Positions 1 through 10,662 of a stretch of 64,000 nucleotides of DNA are shown here, piece after piece. The position numbers were made by a program, and so were the translations under genes. Position 1 is the stretch's first letter; each line of letters begins with the position of its first letter. Under the pieces are notes generated by a model. That model saw only the letters and a list, made by a program, of their open reading frames with translations. It had not been told where the DNA came from and made no database searches. This stretch comes from Ostrinia nubilalis (taxonomy: Eukaryota; Arthropoda; Insecta; Lepidoptera; Crambidae), in the NCBI RefSeq assembly GCF_963855985.1, contig NC_087095.1:8008001-8072000 (forward strand), read 5' to 3'.

Positions 1-1995
1 ATAAACCAAAATAAACATCTTTGGTTTACCTGACATTATTTTAGTGTAACGAATTTTACCTAAGTTAATTTTGCTATGCGGAAAAATGAGGCGCTTTTAT
101 TTAGTTTTTTGTGATTTTCTCGAAAATAGGGATGAATAAGGGTCTAAAAACTGAGTAATAATATCGCCCACGTTGTCATCTATCATCTCTCATTCATGGT
201 TTGTTAAAGATCGCCCAAGATGTCAACTAAAACACGCAGTTTTCATTAAAAAAAATACCTTTTAAAAATACGTCAAAATAGCCAAGCTAGAAGTTTTTTA
301 GGCACTCATTTTAACACACAGATTAAGATAAAGGTATAAGATAATACATTAATAAGTAATAACATAAAACCAGTGAACGAAATTGGATAAATTGACAATA
401 CAAACAGAAGTCAGAAAATCCATGATTTTGACTTTGTTCACTTTACGGTCGCACCACATAACTATGATAGTAGATCATGACTTGATATTAGTGATATTTG
501 ATAGAATGAAGTCTCATCTTTCAATTTATATGCAAATCAATCTTGTTTTAAGTAGTTGCATTTAAAGCACCATGTCCAACACCTTGTATGGGCTCGATCC
601 ACCGTGGGCCGTCACAATTTTTATGTACCTACCTGTGTTTACGTAGAATGTAGAGTGATTTGAATTATGTACTATGTTTTATTGTTCCTATGCTATGCAC
701 ATATTTATTTTTGCGTCATCTTATGGTTGTATTATACGATCAGTACAGTTATGCATTTTATCACGTGTTTCATTGTCTCTTATCTTTAGCATATTTTAAT
801 TAATACACGTATACACATTTGTTTACATAATACCTATATGTTTATACAATTTTCATCCATTAATTTTTTTGGATGTAATAATCTTCGGATATTTTTAATG
901 ATTGGTTGATGCAGTAGCATATAATCATCAGACTTCTCTTTGGTAATATGAACTAGTAACAATTAAACATAATCTTAATGAAATTAGATTCTTCCTGAGA
1001 TCTGACTTGAGTCAAAAGGTGCACCGTTTAATAACAGACTTTGAGACTTTCCTCTTCCACCGTCTTATGGCGATGTTTAAGTAATTTCTACTTAATTAAA
1101 TTGAGTTCGGACGAGAAAAATACCTCGTTAACTAAATAAAGGGAGGGAAAAGTGTATTAGAAAATCCGCTGCTTGATAATTACAAGCCGATAGAAAATTG
1201 TTTTGAAAAGGGAAATGTTTCGTATAAACTACCTAGTAAATTGACACCAAATCATGGATCTTAAATTGCAGAACATGGTATGAACTCAACATAAAACAAT
1301 ATACATAAATAACACTTTTTTTTACACCACACCAAACAAGAAAAGAAAAAAATATCAAAGGAAACGGCACAATTTAGGCTTGTTTTATATTTACTCTTAA
1401 ACAGACTAGTTCTTGCCAGAAAAGAAGGCTACTGGTGAAATCGATTGAGAAGAAAAACTAATAGTCTGTGAAACGTACAAGATTGACACTAAAACTGCTA
1501 AAGTAAGTAGACTGATGTAGCACAAGACACGAGACTTACAAATAGCATGAGACCATGATACTTATTATTGAAATAGTATTTATGATAAATTACGTAACTT
1601 AGTATCTCTTGCACACAACAGACTGGTCAATCGGTTTGGTAACCTCTTGAGTCTTTCAAATGGTACCCATAAGTCGAAATGTCGCGCCATGTCATAATCT
1701 CACGCTACCTCTCTGTCGTGATAGCTGTGTGCCAGAGGCTCAATACTTCATGTTTTGTATTTCTTAATCATTTCAGTCATAGTTATCATTAGTTACTATT
1801 GTCGAGAAATGAATGTCTACTAACACGCATAATGATTTATTAATTTGACCAACTACCACATTCGGGTACAACTTTTGTTGATAAAACCACAGATCGATTG
1901 CAAAGGAAACAATAGTATTGCGTAGTGCTACGAGTATTTCATAATCTCCCAGGGATAAGTAGCCGGGGGCGTTTTGTTGTCACGTGCGATCGGAA
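1..1995. other. No gene recognised, AT-rich
   Basis: I see no exon, RNA gene or bounded repeat in this stretch. Short open frames on both strands are below 70 codons and have no recognisable domain. A run of T at about 1317-1323 is the only simple sequence. Confidence 0.6.
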
Positions 1996-2000
1996 CGGCC

Positions 2001-3055
2001 CACTATGTGACGAAAGGCCGATCTAGATGGACAATATTATTTGACAATATTAATTAGCTTTAAAGGCGGTATCTATTGATGATTTGACTATATATAGCAA
2101 AAACAGTCATAATTGCATTCAGTTTTGGTACATTTAACGCTATAATACATAAACCAGTATACGTTGATACACGGTTATAAAGAATTACTACCTGATAGGA
2201 GGTCAGCTTAAAATGGTAATTTTTCTAAGAAGAAAAACAAAGCTGAATTCTTTATGGCAATTGAAAATAAATAAAAAGGATGAGTGAATAAAAATATAGA
2301 ATGCCATGCCAGCCACTTTCCAGCCAATTTTTACAACAAATTCGGGAAATGTTCATTTCAATATTTCATAACTCCTCCGTTACCTCGTAAGTTTCGTATT
2401 TTATCGAAATATTCATTCCGCTTATTTTTTTCATTTTTGGGATATTTTATCCATTGTTCGTAGAACTCCCTTCGGGATATAAATATTACGTATTCTGAAA
2501 AAAAAAAGAACGAAAAAAAAATTTTGGCATCAGCTTTACTAAAAAAATTGACAAGGTTCCGCACCAGTCCGCACTTTCTAATTTACTTTGATCAATAGAA
2601 TATGAATGAGACTACAACATATATAAGTTGCAGCCATGGTACAACAAAGTACATGTAGTTTCTGGTCCAACAAACACAAAGTTCGCATTAAAAATGTAAT
2701 ATCCATCACATTCGACAGCTATGTTTTCGGCAACTGTAAAGTTATTTGCAATGTGAATGAATAAAAATGGTAGTTCTTACCATCAACCTCACGATCCATC
2801 ACTAACTTTAGCACAATTAATTTTATAAACACTTTAAAATAGCGACAGACCAAATGCAGAAAAGTGAATGATTTCTTCATGAATTCCACCCGTAATGACA
2901 CTTCAAAAATATTTATTAATTTATTGGAGGGTACTTGCACAAAATTATCACCAGAATTGTGACCTCCAGATTGTCGGCTATCGATCTTGCTAGTATTATT
3001 GGAGATTTGAGTTAACCCTTTTTGTCCATCTAGATCGGCCTTTCGTCACATAGTG
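2001..3055. mobile_element. DNA transposon with CACTATG ends and CGGCC duplication (Transib-like, non-autonomous)
   Basis: Seen: a 34-bp perfect inverted repeat. The left end begins CACTATGTGACGAAAGGCCG at 2001 and its reverse complement ends at 3055. The element is flanked on both sides by the 5-bp direct repeat CGGCC (1996-2000 and 3056-3060). The interior is about 990 bp, AT-rich, with no transposase-like frame; two short minus-strand frames (2358-2564, 2719-2940) look random. Known: Transib and the related RAG-like elements have CACWRTG-type terminal heptamers and 5-bp GC-rich target duplications. Inference: this is a non-autonomous copy of such a family. A CACTA-type element shares the first five bases but normally makes a 2-3 bp duplication, so it fits less well. 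Confidence 0.75.
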
Positions 3056-3266
3056 CGGCCGTGGAAGCTGAATGGTTCGGACCGGATTGGGACGAGGGCA
3101 ATACTAAACTTTCTGTGTAAGGCCTTTACAGGGGACGATTTGTAAACTTTGGTGATAAAATTGGAATTTATAGAGCAAAAATGATGTGTTCAGGAATAAG
3201 CTTTCCTTGGTCTTGGTGCTGGAGCGAAGCAGATTTTGTTTCCAATCGTGTGAATAAGGGTTGTGT

Positions 3267-3422
3267 GGACGTCCACCTACAAGGTGGACCGACGACATCG
3301 TAAAGGTAGCAGGGAAGCGCTGGACGAAGGCCGCTACCAATCGATCAACGTGGAAAGCATTAGGGGAGGCCTATGTTCAGCAGTGGACGTCCTATGGCTG
3401 AAATGATGATAATGATGATGGT
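3267..3422 (+). pseudogene. LINE (RTE-like) ORF C-terminus and 3' end
   Basis: The frame 3267-3401 encodes 44 residues then TGA. It starts GRPPTRWTDD, passes VAGKRW and ends QQWTSYG. This is the conserved C-terminal tail of the common lepidopteran endonuclease-reverse transcriptase LINE. An ATGATGATA-type simple tail follows the stop to 3422, as expected for this family. The copy is 5' truncated. The same 3' end recurs in both orientations at 10142-10200, 17481-17545, 18131-18182, 35207-35380, 54089-54545 and 62577-62697, so it is a high-copy local family. Confidence 0.8.
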
Positions 3423-3892
3423 GTATGTAATGATGGTATAAATAAGGCAAGATTGGATGTTGGACGGAAGCAAAAAAGAAAAGGTCCTTAAATTCCGGCA
3501 TTTCATGACATTACAAGAGTTAGAGCCTTTTAGAGTTAGCTATTCATAACGGATAAGTCGTATTTTTATTATTCTTGGTTTTAAATAATCCTCGTATTTA
3601 CAGACTCGTTGAATCTTCGATCCTATGCATTACAAAGTTAATTAGAACTAAAGAACTTCGGAAGTCTACATACAATTCAAAATAAGGTCGCGCGTGTCGT
3701 GCCAATAAAGTACATAGCACCGTGTAAAGGGCCTTAACGTTCTGTTTTAGTTTTACAACTATCGTGACTGCATCTGTTTTGTCGACGGCGATTACTGCGG
3801 TTGTAACAGGCGTGACTGCCGTAAAATACCGAAGTAGCTATTTTTGTAATTGTCAAAAATCGTTACACAACTATAAATTGGAGTAATTGTCA
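3423..3892. other. No gene recognised
   Basis: No coding, RNA or bounded repeat signal was found between the LINE tail and the SINE-like repeat. Confidence 0.5.
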
Positions 3893-4105
3893 GTAGGTGC
3901 CGCGGTGGCCGGTGATGGCTATGGGCATGGCAGGTCACGTACTGGATAACAGCTCATGCGTTTGCGAATTCGACTCCCACAGGGGACAATGTAGAGCTAG
4001 TATTTTTCTGGGGGGTAAGGAATTTGTGGTGTAAGATGGTGCATTTGAGCACAGAGTCAAGAACGTGTGGGTGTAATAAGTAGGTACTGCATCTATCTAT
4101 TCTAC
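3893..4105 (+). repeat. Diverged tRNA-derived SINE-like repeat
   Basis: The segment starts with a GC-rich block resembling a tRNA 5' half (GCCGCGGTGGCCGGTGATGG). About 75 bp later comes a box-B-like stretch (AATTCGACTCC, 9 of 11 matches to GGTTCGANTCC) followed by CACAGGGGACAAT, a common SINE body sequence. The cloverleaf cannot be completed, so this is a decayed SINE rather than a tRNA gene. The 3' boundary is approximate. Confidence 0.45.
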
Positions 4106-5491
4106 TAGTACGTAAGAGTCAAGCTAAACACAGTGGCATCCTGGCATCTTATGTAGCTGTAATAAATGCTATTTTGCTACAGAAGTTTTAAAGTCAGATG
4201 TGCTGTCAAGCTCTGGTTAGTTTAGGGCAAGGTGCGATAGTTAGTGCGGTTTCTCCTAATCATATCTCGCTTTGTCGACCTCTAAAACTTGTAGGTACTT
4301 ACAGTCAACGTCAAATATTTAGTGACACCCAAAGTGGCCAAAAAGATCCACAACCTTATTCCAATTGTAACAAGGTACATGTTGCGAACGTTTTGAACGT
4401 TTTGGCTACTTCGGATGTCACGAACTATTAGACGCTGACTGTACGCCATTGTCTGAATATTGACGAATTAACTGCACTATTTCTACATTTAACTGCAAAA
4501 TTGATGGACCTATTAACATTCTAAAGCAGAGACTGTTAAAACAATAAAGGCGGCGTTTTCCAAATGCGCAGACAATGGAGTAGCCATAAAACTACTTTTG
4601 CCATGGTCTAGTTATGTATTTAATTCGCTTCTCCACTTATGGCGGGCTAGTGTGCCAGTCTACATAACACAAATATATAATATCTATGATACGTATAATA
4701 AATAGAAAGTGTGATTGACACTAATTGGATAAAAAGATGAAATAAACAGCTAATCACATCTAAATATGACACTTTGTTCGATTTAAGATTTTAACAATTT
4801 TACCATAGTATCAGGTTTTTCGTTCAAACTGATTTTACTTGTTTTTTTTGGGTCTTTAACACTGCATATTCATTAGCATCTGTATATTCACGCTTTAATA
4901 AACAAAAGCACACTATTTAGCGGTTTTAAAAGAGCGTTAACAACGAATTACTGCCTGTGCGCATAATATGATGTCACGACTATAAAAAATGCTAACGATC
5001 AATGTTAGTTCCTGTGATGGTTCATAATAATAAGGCACGACGAGGTACGTCATTATGATATAAGAAATTACAATAGACTAAAGGTAAGCATTATACGAGA
5101 TGTACAACAGTTCAACAGTAGGTACGCAACTTAGCAAAAGCTTTAAAAATACTCAATTGTTTTTTGGACAATGAAAATCGTTATTTTTGTCGTCGAAGTA
5201 GTGGTACTGAAATAAGACCTTACTTGTGTTCTAAATGAACGCAAGAAGTAGGTACCAAATTTCAATAAGCAGGAAAAAAAGCTAAAATATAAAGCTCTAA
5301 AATGAATAGGTAGAGTCCACTCATTGGCATGCGAAACAGTGCGAAGTGATTTCACAAATAAATTGTTGAGTCCCCGCACGGACGGGTTTGATTTTCATTC
5401 CAAGTCGGATGACTTTGGGAAATGAATTTAATTTAGACCTAATGAAATATGAGTAGGTATTGTCCAGAATTTGCTTGTAAATCTTATTGAA
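4106..5491. other. No gene recognised
   Basis: Nothing bounded is visible. Open frames at 4198-4431 (plus) and 5143-5379 (minus) are short, have no domain and have ordinary AT-rich composition. Confidence 0.55.
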
Positions 5492-5690
5492 TACTAGCTT
5501 CTGCCCGCGGCATCGCCCGCGTTAATTTCAGTCTGTTACCGAATGTCTCTCCATATTCTATAGCCTATGTTCATTATGGATAATGTAGAATCTTAATAGT
5601 GAAATGTTTTTTAAATTGGTCCAGTAATTTCGAAGCCTATTCAATACAAACAAACAAATAATCAAATCTATACTTCTTATAACATTAGTG
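5492..5690 (+). repeat. Interspersed repeat with CTAGCTTCTGCCCGCGGC start
   Basis: A GC-rich block beginning CTAGCTTCTGCCCGCGGC leads into GGATAATGTAGAATCTTAATAG and then CCTATTCAATACAAACAAAC. The same order of blocks is seen at 16788-17036, so these are two copies of one lepidopteran repeat, usually interpreted as the 3' end of a non-LTR element. No flanking duplication is clear. Confidence 0.65.
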
Positions 5691-6105
5691 TTGATTGTCC
5701 AATAACAAGTATAAGATGCTCTAGCTTTGCAAATAAAATTTGACAGCAAAAACTTGATAATGTTTTTATCAAACGGCTTGCTTATAAACAAAGCAAAGGT
5801 GTGGTGAAAAAACCATGAGTTTATGTTGTAAATATAACATCTTCAACTCCGATGACATCATACGGATCCGGTTGTATATTCATAACCGTTTTTGAATCCA
5901 TTAAAATAACAATGTGATGACGTGTACAGAATCGTGATGATTATTGCCGAAAATTATAAGTTACCGACTAATTAATCATTGTTTTGAACTTTATAATTTT
6001 TACGTGTTACTCGCATTATGCAGCTGATTGTTGTTGTTCATATTAAATGCATGAAAAATACAAATTTTAATTCTTCAATCTGGAATAGACACCTACTACA
6101 GTATT
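5691..6105. other. No gene recognised
   Basis: AT-rich sequence with no supported feature. Confidence 0.5.
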
Positions 6106-6114
6106 TTAATTTAA

Positions 6115-6376
6115 GTCGGCCGTTTGGTGTAGTGGTTCGAAACGGACTACTATTCCGGAGGTAGCGGGTTCGATTTCCGCACAGTACAAACATTTGTGTG
6201 CATGAACATATTTGTTTGTATTAGATGGGTGTTTTCTATGTATAATAAGTATGTACTTACAAAAAAAAGTATTTAAGTATGTTTATATCCGTTTTCCAGT
6301 ACCCATAGTACAAGCTTTGCTTAGCTTGGGACTAGAAACGCAGTGTAAAATGTCCAAGGATATTTATTATTATTTA
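6115..6376 (+). mobile_element. tRNA-derived SINE, full-length, 9-bp target duplication
   Basis: Seen: a tRNA-related head with box A (TGGTGTAGTGGTT, about 6126-6138) and box B (GGGTTCGATTTCC, about 6167-6179), a body containing TTTGTTTGTATTAGATGGG, a LINE-like 3' portion (CAAGCTTTGCTTAGCTTGGG) and a (TTATT)n tail. The 9-bp repeat TTAATTTAA occurs immediately before (6106-6114) and after (6377-6385). Known: Pol III-transcribed SINEs use these internal promoter boxes and borrow the tail of a partner LINE. Related copies lie at 48789-49030 and 50131-50198. Confidence 0.85.
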
Positions 6377-6385
6377 TTAATTTAA

Positions 6386-7167
6386 CTTAATATACATACA
6401 TAATTATTTTTTTTGTTTTTAATGTTACTTAATTTTACTTTCTCAAATTCCAAACAGACAATAAGGATTGATTTAATAAGCATAGTTCTCAGGACCTACG
6501 TAAGCACAGTGATCTTTAGTGATCTGCACGTAGTCTTTAGAAGTAAGGATCTAAGTGACGTTTGCTTCTTGCCAATCTATCCCTTACAACCTGTAAATAA
6601 TGCATAATACGTGTTCTTTCACAATGCCCATTGCATGAACGGTTCGGACATTTCGCAAAAAGGATATCCATGCCTCAATTACGCTGAAAAGTACAACAAA
6701 ACAGGACACGGCACAAACCGGTATTTTTTGAAGAATTCCAACAATAAAAACGATAAAAGGAAAGAATTACGAACCAATCGTAATTCAATCAATTATATCA
6801 TTTTTGCAATGACCTTGCAATTAAATATTGATGATGATTTAAGTGCTAAGTTTTTACCGAATTCCTAATTGGAAAGTATTAAAAATAACATGTTTTTCGT
6901 CATGTGTATAGGTCTAGTAAGTACGTCACTATTATTTTTATCGAATAAGTTCTCTAAAAAGGAATATTTATCGTGTATTTATATCAAAAAATATAAAACA
7001 AGAAAATAACAAATGAAAGAGCACAAGCAAAACCTCTGCTTTTAGCACGTAAATGGAAAATAGCCAACCGTATCATGTAACTAATTTTGAAATTAACTTT
7101 TTATTTAAAATCTTTTGTCATTTTTACACTCATGCAATGAGATTAATAATTCAGCGCCAACTTTGAT
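6386..7167. other. No gene recognised
   Basis: A plus-strand open frame of 85 codons (6611-6868) has no recognisable motif and AT-biased composition. I do not call it a gene. Confidence 0.5.
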
Positions 7168-7229
7168 CAACCAACAGGTGATCCGTTTGCTCGTTTGCCT
7201 CCTATCACATAAAAAAAAAAAAAAAAAAA
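7168..7229 (+). mobile_element. CR1/L2-like LINE 3' end with poly(A)
   Basis: The segment contains CAGGTGATCCGTTTGCTCGT and TTTGCCTCCTATCACAT, then a run of about 19 A. This is the 3' terminus of the same LINE family that retains coding sequence at 49310-49690 in the opposite orientation. Only about 45 bp of element sequence remain. Confidence 0.75.
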
Positions 7230-8484
7230 CTTGCGTCACTAACAATTATGAAAATTAACAGTCCGTATTCAATATTTTAGAAAATCTATAACTCTTTTTT
7301 AGACGAGAAATCACATTTAAAGTTTTTGTATAAATTCGGTAATGCACCTAGTTATTAAGAGTATTTAGGACGAAGGATCTCTAGGATAACATAGTTCGTA
7401 GTGCAATGAAATGACATCGAAATGGTTTATAACAAAATTCATTTCTTAATTATTTCTATGTCGTCATGACGTCATCTAATTACTCAATACTATAATCAAG
7501 TAGCATAATCAGATAAACTTTCATTTTTCGAAAAATACAGAGATGTTCTACTCGTATAACATAATGCTGCAGCTGCATGCATACTTCCGCGATGTATATT
7601 GCTTAGTATGTATTATGATAGTTCAGACATATCACTTTCAGTTCAAGCAATCTTCATGATCCATCATACCCATGCCCTCATGGCCTGTTCCCACGCATTC
7701 GCGGCTATTGTTTTTGAATCGGACGATGCGTTTGCGCCACTCTGCTTGCGTGCGCGTGAGATTATTCTAATCTTACGTTAAATTTTGTGTAATGTTTTTA
7801 ATTTGCCCGATTTCAAAGAATGCGCGAATGGTTGGAGGTTTTATGGATTTATTTCGCCATACGTGAATAGGCTTAATCTATTAGTTATTGATGTGAAAGT
7901 TGGAACAATTGATAAATGGATGCAGGCTGTCTTATGTTTAACAGTGAGCTAATTTTAGCAGAATAAATTAATGAAATTGTTTAACCATTAGATGCTTTAG
8001 GGAGCCCCCGAATTCTTCTCGAGGTAGCATAAAAAGAGGAAATCAAGGAACAGGAAGAAATTGAAAGGAGCATGAAATATTGAGTAAAGTTGTCTTGTCT
8101 TAAAAGGCAACGTTTCCGACACCAAAGTCACACGACATCTATTGAAAATGCTGACATAACAGACCAGCATTTGTATGTCATCGCCTATGAATAACTATCG
8201 ATGACAATAGAATAACGACTTTTCTCTAAACGCAGTGACCTTGTGATGTGGAGCAATTTCTCACTTGAACGTAACAGTCAGATTAACTGACACCTACATT
8301 GTTTTTGCCATGTCACATAAGCAAGATTATTTTGTCGCGATAATATTGGGTTGCTTAATGCGGGCTGCATTGTTTTCGTATGCAGCTGATTTTAAATGAG
8401 ATATTTAATGTTGTGGTAGATTAAAGTTATTTTGATTTGTTTCATAATTCATGCATAATTGTCTGCGTACTTATACCTACTATA
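7230..8484. other. No gene recognised
   Basis: No supported gene or bounded repeat. A 60-codon open frame at 7599-7781 has no domain. Confidence 0.5.
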
Positions 8485-8680
8485 ACTAGCGGCATCCCGC
8501 GACTTTGTGCGCGTGGACTCCTTAGGGGTTGAATTTCGCAAAATCCCGTCTTAGTGCGATCCTACGTTGTAAAAGGAACCCCCATGCAAAATTTGAGACT
8601 CCTAGCACTTGTAGTTTTTGAGATTACGTGACGAGAGAGTGAGTCTGTAACCTTTTGCTTTTACAGATTTGACGTGTTTT
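8485..8680 (+). repeat. Interspersed repeat, AGCGGCATCCCGCGACTTTG block
   Basis: A GC-rich block (AGCGGCATCCCGCGACTTTG, then GCGCGTGGA) is followed by AAAAGGAACCCCCATGCAAA, a widespread lepidopteran interspersed-repeat pattern related to the copies at 5492 and 16788. Boundaries are approximate and no coding remnant is visible. Confidence 0.5.
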
Positions 8681-9788
8681 TAACCGACTTCTTAGTTTTA
8701 TTTATTCGTCGGTGATTAGCCAGAGACCTTAAGTACTCGTTGTAGTTAATGATAATGTTGACAGCTTGCCAACTGTGTATATTAATGTTGCCACTTTAAT
8801 TTAAGTGCCAGATATTCCATCTTCATAATATTCAGCGCAGATTAAGGACGGAGGAGACATTCCGTTTTTGAAGGATCCCGTTTAGTTATATACGTGATTT
8901 AATATTATCGTTCACATGAACATCCCGTTTGCAGTGTCCCTCAAAAACCGACCCGTTCGAATTTGTAAGTCGAATTTCAAACACACATGACCGTGACACA
9001 TGTCATTGTGTGTATTCACGCGACTGTCCAGTTTTGCAAGATTCGGATCCTGCATTGCTGGTTTGACGTGGGAACGAGCCTTTTAGACTAAGAGCTAGTG
9101 AACGCCAGACCTACGTCATTTTATAAAAGCTGAAAGTTAGGGGCACAGAATAATAATTCTAAATACCTAACTAGTTATAGCTTCATTTCGCAATAGTCTA
9201 CTTATGTATCACGCTTAATTAATTCCTGGGTGTGACGTGTTTATTGGTGTTGATGCGGTCTATACTTGCAACCGCAAATTAATTTGACTATAACTATTTG
9301 GTCATATGCGATGACTCAAATATTGGCTTGTCTTTAAAGTTAATGGGAATTTAAACGGAATAATGTTTGGTCCGGTACTTTATCAAATTTAATGCATTAC
9401 CAAAATTGGTCTAGTCATCCTTCCATGAATTAAAATGTTTAGCTATTTGCTGGATCAGATACTACACTTCTAAGTTTACGATCAAACTTTTAATACACCT
9501 ACTTGATCATCAGCATGATTCTTGTATCGAAATCCTTTATTTTAAAAGAAAGAGTCAATTTGATATTCTTGGTTAATACCTATTATAGTGCTTATTATAG
9601 AAGTATATTCGTAGGCAGCATCCAAAATTCGATTAGCGAATTCCTCCTGGACAGCTTCATGTGTTTGTAATGTAGGTATGTAGTCCAAATCTAATACTTT
9701 TGACATACCAAGTACAATGTAGTTGACATTATGTAATTTTAGTATTTTTAATTTATTATTTTTGAATTGACATAAATGTAATTATTGA
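8681..9788. other. No gene recognised
   Basis: Nothing supported in this stretch. Confidence 0.5.
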
Positions 9789-9795
9789 CCCTGAG

Positions 9796-10467
9796 CAGGC
9801 CTGGCTCACTCCGCGCGGTACATCCGATAATTACCTACAGCGAAGCGCCCCGCCGGCGGGTATTATATCAGTCGAGTGTCACGCGCGCGCTCGTCAGGAC
9901 GCTGGCGTGGGTTGTAGTATGATTATAATTCTATGATCGAAGTATTATTTAAAAATGGACATAAAGAGAAAGAAATATTGTGCGGCGTTCGGGTGTTTAA
10001 ATTCGAAAAGTAATCTACCGGATTTATCTTTTTTTTTCGCTTCCCAAAGATGCTGAAAGGTATGTTGGCCATGTAGGTAATCAATAATTCTTAGGATAGT
10101 ATAGGAACCTAACCTACTATGACTACTGCTCAGAATGCGTTCGTTCGTTTCAGCCAAATGACGTCCACTGCTGGACAAAGGCCTCTCCCAAGGTTTTCCA
10201 TAATGAATGCATAGGTACTTACCTACATACGTACCTCATTACAAATAAGTAGATTAATTATTTTTTCACTAGACAGCAACCCTAACAGCGTAAGAAGAGT
10301 TCAGAGGCACGCGATAGAAAGAGACAAAACTTGTAGGTGAATAAAATTGTAGGTACGTAGTGCTGTGCGAGCTGAATTCCACTGTATCGCGTCGTAGCAA
10401 GACTCGCATTTATTTAAATCGTCTTGCGGAGTAATCCTTCTGTACCTGTACTATTACTTATTCTGTG
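9796..10467 (+). mobile_element. DNA element carrying a THAP exon, copy 1
   Basis: The 672-bp unit begins CAGGCCTGGCTCACTCCGCG and ends TTACTTATTCTGTG. It is flanked by a 7-bp direct repeat CCCTGAG (9789-9795 and 10468-10474). A second copy lies at 17738-18458 with its own, different, 7-bp repeat, which fixes both boundaries. It contains a THAP-domain start (see 9955-10059) and a minus-strand LINE 3' fragment (about 10142-10200) shared by both copies. Apart from the CA...TG termini there is no clear inverted repeat. P-type elements carry THAP domains and start CA, so a P-like non-autonomous element is the leading idea but is not proven. Confidence 0.7.
9955..10059 (+). pseudogene. THAP-domain first exon (remnant, copy 1)
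   Basis: From the ATG the frame reads MDIKRKKYCAAFGCLNSKSN, then LPDLSFF. This is the start of a C2CH THAP zinc finger: the first Cys pair C-x4-C is residues 9 and 14, and the LSFF / P-K-D-A-E-R motif follows. A run of nine T shifts the frame before the PKDAER part. In copy 2 the run has eight T and the frame stays open. The remnant ends at GAAAG followed by GTATGT, a good splice donor, so what was captured looks like a 5' exon with its intron start. The second zinc ligand pair is absent. Confidence 0.6.
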
Positions 10468-10601
10468 CCCTGAGTAGTCTGACATTAGTTTTTATAAAAT
10501 GTGAATTATAATTTGTTAATGAATGTAAATGACAATTACAGTAAGAATTTTGCATGCCTAAAGGTGGAAGATGGAGATACCTACTTGAAAAATTGTAACA
10601 C

Positions 10602-10661
10602 CTACTGATGTAAACCCATTTTCGCAAATTAAATGATTTGATTTGATTTGATTTGATTTGA
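10602..10661 (+). repeat. LINE 3' end with (GATTT)n tail
   Basis: A short non-coding stretch ends in GCAAATTAAAT and then about five GATTT units (10633-10660). This simple tail is characteristic of a lepidopteran Jockey-type LINE. No coding sequence is attached, so the 5' limit is uncertain. Confidence 0.5.
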
Positions 10662-10662
10662 A

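Noticed and set aside
6115..6190. A possible tRNA gene
   Set aside because: Box A and box B are present but the acceptor stem does not pair and the sequence continues into a SINE body and tail with a flanking duplication.
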